This document shows positions 60,067 through 64,000 of a stretch of 64,000 bases of DNA, in pieces. Within the stretch, counting starts at the first letter, position 1, and each line of letters starts with the position of its first letter. The DNA is from Procambarus clarkii (Eukaryota > Arthropoda > Malacostraca > Decapoda > Cambaridae), in the NCBI RefSeq assembly GCF_040958095.1, contig NC_091165.1, positions 24,620,166 to 24,684,165 of the forward strand, in the 5' to 3' direction. Under the pieces are notes generated by a model, which was not told where the DNA came from, ran no database searches, and saw nothing but the letters and a program-made list of their open reading frames with translations. The position numbers were made by a program, and so were the translations under genes.

Positions 60067-61045
60067 ACGTCCCCGTACAATGGCCGGGGACGTGCTTTGG
60101 GCTGTCCCAGTTTTCCTTCTTCCCTGTTCTAGGACTTGGGTCTTCCAAGTTGTCCGCAGGGTTATTCAGTCCAGCCACCCTGCGGTCTTTCCTTGCGCCC
60201 ATGACATTTGCCAATTTGCTGCTTTAGTTGCCGTTTTTTGGTAATGTGTCTTGGGCTGACATTCGGGCAGGAGGATTTTGGGGGTTGAACAGGGTTCTGG
60301 CTGCCTGTTACCTCGTTATTCCTGGTCCTAGTTGGGCAGGTGTTGCTTTGGGTCGCAGGCTACAGCCAGTTGTCCTGACTTCGATTTGAGGTGCAAGTGG
60401 CAGCTGGTTCCTAGGTAAGTCCCTCTTTTACTTGTCTTTGGTTAGGTATCTCTGGAGAGCCAGAGGAGCTCTCCACAGAAAACCAGCGTTGAATGTAATG
60501 AAATGCCATTTTCTGGGCGAGTCCCAGAGGCTCCCTGGCAACCTTCCCTCCTTCCGTTTTCTTTTTTTTTTTTTTTTTTTACATTCAGCCTCTGAACTGA
60601 GGGTGGATAACTGGCGCATGTTTTGGCTTCCACGTTACCCTCCCGGGAAGGGGGGAGCTGCACAGACAGGCAGTGTGGCAGTGAGTGTGACTTCATGCTT
60701 GTTTGATTGTTTTCAGATTGGGGAGTTCTGTTTAGCAGTTTGGTTTTAGGTAGCACTGTTTCACCAGTTGGGGTCTGTTTTAGGATGCCTACCTTTCTGA
60801 GTGCCTAACTCAGTAGATGGCAGACATGGTATTCTTCCAACCACATGGAGGTTTCTATAGGAAATTGCTCCCTGTGCCTCTCTGAGGGGACAAGGTTCTG
60901 GCTCGTGGTCCCCGGTAGGCTAGCACTCCATTCGAATTGACTGATGCCACAGTCTTGTACACACATCAGCCTGGTATAGCTCCAGGGAGCCTCCGGGACT
61001 CACCCAGAAAATGGCGTGTCATTATTTTCAACGCTAATTTTTTTT

Positions 61046-62335
61046 TATATTCAGTTTTTTAGCAATTTGAACTTTGCATTTTGAGGAAACATTTTATCTG
61101 GCAGCTAATAAGAGCAATGCAAGACCGTAAATATATTCCAATTGCTGTCAACCTGTGGTGACCATTCCCAAGTTTGTTCTATGAAAAACATGTTTATCAA
61201 CCCTTCTATTAGAGATGGTTTAATAGATCCGGTATCCACATGGTATTGTTTTGCTCTCTCTAATCATATAATAATATAGAGGATCCATTAAATCTCCTTT
61301 CGCAGTCCATAAAGTTAATTTACACTTTTGTATAATGCTTGCCATACACAATCTGTGTAATGATTATGGACACATACCATACACAATTGTTATATAGATG
61401 CCAGACATGTGCCATGTGCATACACAAACATCCCTTCTCACATGTGTTATAGCATTATAACACATGATGCAACTTATCACTACACACTGTACATTAATCA
61501 CCCTACACAAAACTATTGGACAGAATAAAAAATTGACATGATCACCATGTACAAAAGTGTAACAAGAATCGACAATACTGATAAGAAAGAATTTTTTAAA
61601 TCTGCAGCAAAGATGCTGAAAATGTGTGTTAATACGCTTTTGCAACGAGAGTGGTACCCACCAATCCTGTTTATAAAGACAATAATCAGCTAATCAGAAA
61701 GTGCATGTAACAAAAATATTTTGGCCTGTATAGTGACATTTCAAGTGACTTAATCAAAAAAAGACTGCAACTACTAAAAACACTCACTGGTAAGCACATT
61801 GTTATCAATGTCAAATATGTCAGATTGTCCATTACATGCCAAATTAATACTAGGCCCTACATCTTAAAAATCACCCCCAGCACTTGGCTGAAATCATTAG
61901 AAACAAAAACAAATATATATATATATATAGCTGTGAGGATAATTCTTTGGTGCCCCCCGATGCACAGAAATCTGCACGAGGGAGAAGCTGATACTACCTG
62001 TCTTATACGAAATAATTTATATAAGGCAGGGAACTTAACATGACATGTATCAAAGTAATGAGAGATTCAACATTACTAGCACTGCTTAGACCCAAATTGC
62101 CTTTGCTGTTGGCAGGCAAGTAAGTGCTACCAAAAAATATCTAGACTGTAGGCATACTCTCTAAACTCAAATATTATGTACCTTGCTCTACCCTGATTGC
62201 ATTATATTATTCACTCGTATAATCATATCTCACTTAGAGTATATGCTAAAGAATCTACAAATTAAAACTACCTCAAAACAAATAATTACCCAACATTATC
62301 ATCTGTAAGTACAATTATACATGCTTGATACCTGA
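61046..62335. other. AT-rich DNA, no gene recognised
   Basis: I looked here for the missing C-terminal TFIIA exon (family motif around KWKFHLKDG) and did not find it. Nothing else stands out except a short (TA)n near 61,915. Confidence 0.4.
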
Positions 62336-62480
62336 TACCTGCTTGATGGGGTTCTGGGAGTTGTTCTACTCCCCAAGCCCGGCCCAAGGCCAGACTTGAC
62401 TTGTGAGAGTGTGGTCCACTAGGCTGTTGCTTGGAGCGGACCACAGGGCCGCTCCAAGTTTACTTGCAATTATGTAGCAA
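62336..62480 (+). repeat. Dispersed decapod-type repeat fragment
   Basis: The stretch reads cttgatggggttctgggagt ... ccccaagcccggccc ... ggctgttgcttggagcgg. I recognise it as a common crustacean interspersed repeat; the assignment rests on memory of the motif. Confidence 0.5.
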
Positions 62481-62499
62481 ACTTAAGCTGCAGACACCC

Positions 62500-63032
62500 C
62501 CTCCCCGCTCAGCTCGTTGTCGCCGTCTGGGGGCTTAGTGGGCGGCTGCCGGAGTGTGATGCTCCTTGGGACAGTCCTCTGTCCTTTTCTAGCCTTGTGC
62601 TCCTGCTGCCGTCCTCTCCAATTCTGCTGGGCATCTTTTCCTTTTCCTTCTGTTTCGTTTTTCTCCCCCCTCTTCTCCTATCTGCTTGCCGTTTCCTGCC
62701 GACCTTTTGCTCGTTCTGGTTCTTCCCTTGGACTTCTTCTACTTTGACGCCCGGGTGCTTGAGGAGGCATACTCTTGCACCCGTAGAACTGCAGTACCCG
62801 ACGTCGAGAGCGAGGGGAACCTTTTATTGTCAATCCCCACTTCGTCACTGAACCCGATCTCGACGGACTGTCGGTTTCTTAAGGTGGCGTTTGTGGGGCG
62901 TATACTCACGACGCACCCCTAGGAGGCCCCGACAAGATCGGCGATAGCTTCTTGTTGGGTGTCCTGCCTCTAATTGTGGCTCCATGGTGGGTGTGGGGGC
63001 ACATTCGTGAGTGAATTCGTAACTTCGTCAAG
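62500..63032 (+). mobile_element. Likely 5' UTR of the LINE at the right edge
   Basis: This is a GC- and pyrimidine-rich stretch between a decapod repeat and the ORF1 start. Its composition matches the ORF downstream and differs from the AT-rich DNA before 62,340. I found no conserved frame in it. Confidence 0.45.
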
Positions 63033-64000
63033 ATGATAACCCCTGTTTCGGCTGCTTCTGGCTTACCTTTTCAGGCTCGTGGGGTGGGCGACCAAGCCCC
63101 CGAGTCGGTCCGTATTGGAAGACCGGGCTCTGTAGCCTCCGCTGCATTGGGCCCCGACCTTGCTCCTCCTTTGGCCTCTCTGACTCCTTCCCCTGGCTCC
63201 CCTCCCTCCTCTGTGGTTGGGTCGAGCCCCAAGCCCCCAGTGGTGACTACCTCGTCCCCTGGCGCGGCTCCTTCTCTAGTTGTTACTACTGCGCCTTTTA
63301 ACCCCTCTCTCTCTGGGGGTTCTCACCGCCGTTCTCGTCACGGCCGCCCTCGCTCGATTCCTTCCAGTTCTGCTACCTATCAGGCCTTGTTTGGTCCCGC
63401 TTCGTGGGCCAAATATTTTGATCTCCTCCCTCTTGATTCTGCGCCTCCTGACGATTTCTCCCTTCATCGACATCTCATTGATTCCGTGGATGCCTCCATT
63501 ACTTTTAACCCCACTCGTCTCGGTACGCGTGTCGTTGCTGCTCCTTCTCAGGATGCTGCTTCCCGCTTGGCTGCCTTATCCTGCCTTGGCGAGACCCCCG
63601 TTCGGGTCTCGAAGAACGTCCAGTTGAATGCCAGTGTTGGCACTATTTTGCTCCCGCCCCATGTTGCGACCGGTGTTCGGGACCTACGCGACTGCCACGA
63701 CGATATTCGACATATCCTCGCTGCCCAGGGCCATTCTATTCTCCAGGTGGACACGTTTACTCGTCCCCCTCGTGGTAGTCGCCGTCAACCCCTCCGGGTT
63801 GTGAAGATTACCTTTGATGGTAGGACCCTTCCACCCTCTGTCATTCTTGCTGGTGCCAGGTGCTCTGTCCAGGAGTACATTCCTTCTCCTCGGCTCTGCA
63901 ACAAGTGCTGGAGGTTTGGGCATGGTGCCCTCCGCTGCTCCGGGACTGTCTCTCTCTGTCCTTTGTGTGGTGGCGAAGGTCACTCTAGGTCGGAGTGCGC
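63033..64000 (+). CDS. Non-LTR retrotransposon (LINE) ORF1 with two CCHC zinc knuckles, runs off right edge
   Basis: From ATG at 63033 (MITPVSAASGLPFQARGVGD) the frame stays open to the end of the window, 322 residues so far. The first third is Pro/Ser-rich and basic. The middle (ATYQALFGPASWAKYFDLLP, then NVQLNASVGTILLPP) resembles the RNA-binding part of LINE ORF1 proteins. The end holds two knuckles of the form CX2CX4HX4C: CNKCWRFGHGALRC and CPLCGGEGHSRSEC. This layout is typical of I/Jockey-group LINE ORF1, which coats the element RNA. The GC-rich codon use is unlike the host exons in this window. A reverse transcriptase ORF is expected just beyond 64,000. Confidence 0.8.
   Translation, partial: MITPVSAASGLPFQARGVGDQAPESVRIGRPGSVASAALGPDLAPPLASLTPSPGSPPSSVVGSSPKPPVVTTSSPGAAPSLVVTTAPFNPSLSGGSHRRSRHGRPRSIPSSSATYQALFGPASWAKYFDLLPLDSAPPDDFSLHRHLIDSVDASITFNPTRLGTRVVAAPSQDAASRLAALSCLGETPVRVSKNVQLNASVGTILLPPHVATGVRDLRDCHDDIRHILAAQGHSILQVDTFTRPPRGSRRQPLRVVKITFDGRTLPPSVILAGARCSVQEYIPSPRLCNKCWRFGHGALRCSGTVSLCPLCGGEGHSRSEC

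Larger units (their letters stand above)
58013..61045. mobile_element. Long inverted-repeat element B, GT-rich interior
   Basis: The left arm 58,013-58,440 and the right arm about 60,590-61,017 are inverted copies of one sequence over 400 bp or more. Shared stretches include cctccatgtggttggaag, cacccagaaaggtaggc (gcactcagaaaggtaggc in the other arm) and aactgctaaacagaac. The right arm is itself a roughly 560-bp unit (60,484-61,045) with ends agcgttgaatgtaatgaaat and its inverted relative. The interior, about 2 kb, is G/T-rich. I see no transposase. It is probably a non-autonomous DNA element. Confidence 0.65.

Overview
The window is arthropod nuclear DNA and looks like a decapod crustacean, most likely a crayfish-type genome. 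It has short GT-AG exons spread over many kilobases of AT-rich intron, three single-copy animal genes, several tRNA-derived SINE families, LINE fragments that share one 3' tail, a Penelope-like retroelement and long (TA)n and (CA)n tracts. The species call is an inference from the look of the repeats, not from a database search.

Region by region: 1-12,553 (minus strand) holds eight coding exons of an OTUD7/Cezanne-type deubiquitinase; the gene runs off the left edge before the catalytic His. A 37-bp minisatellite and a SINE lie in its introns, and a 54-58 bp minisatellite (14,200-14,935) lies just upstream. From 15,300 to 20,400 there is no host gene, only LINE and SINE pieces and a TIR element. 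From 20,464 to 39,783 (plus strand) lies a complete ABHD18-type alpha/beta hydrolase gene. Its fifth coding exon is present twice (29,730-29,819 and 30,298-30,387), in the same phase, at the same length and 73% identical in protein; I read this as a mutually exclusive exon pair next to the nucleophile elbow. From 43,961 to 57,735 (plus strand) lie the first four coding exons of a divergent TFIIA alpha/beta (GTF2A1-like) gene, which continues past the part I can identify. Its second intron carries a Penelope-like element complex (about 47,910-53,526), with inverted and tandem copies bounded by (TA)n tracts. Its fourth coding exon sits between two related long inverted-repeat elements (54,762-57,016 and 58,013-61,045). 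The right edge (63,033-64,000) is an open LINE ORF1 with two CCHC knuckles.

The three host genes are not an obvious pathway: one is a ubiquitin hydrolase, one a lipid-type hydrolase and one a general transcription factor. The strongest new observations are the duplicated ABHD18 exon and the hammerhead-ribozyme-like folds in two repeat families (the Penelope pseudo-LTR and a perfect 42-bp hairpin at 26,288-26,409). The two largest-scale anomalies in the host genes are single-base frame breaks in one exon each of OTUD7 and ABHD18, which most simply look like consensus errors.
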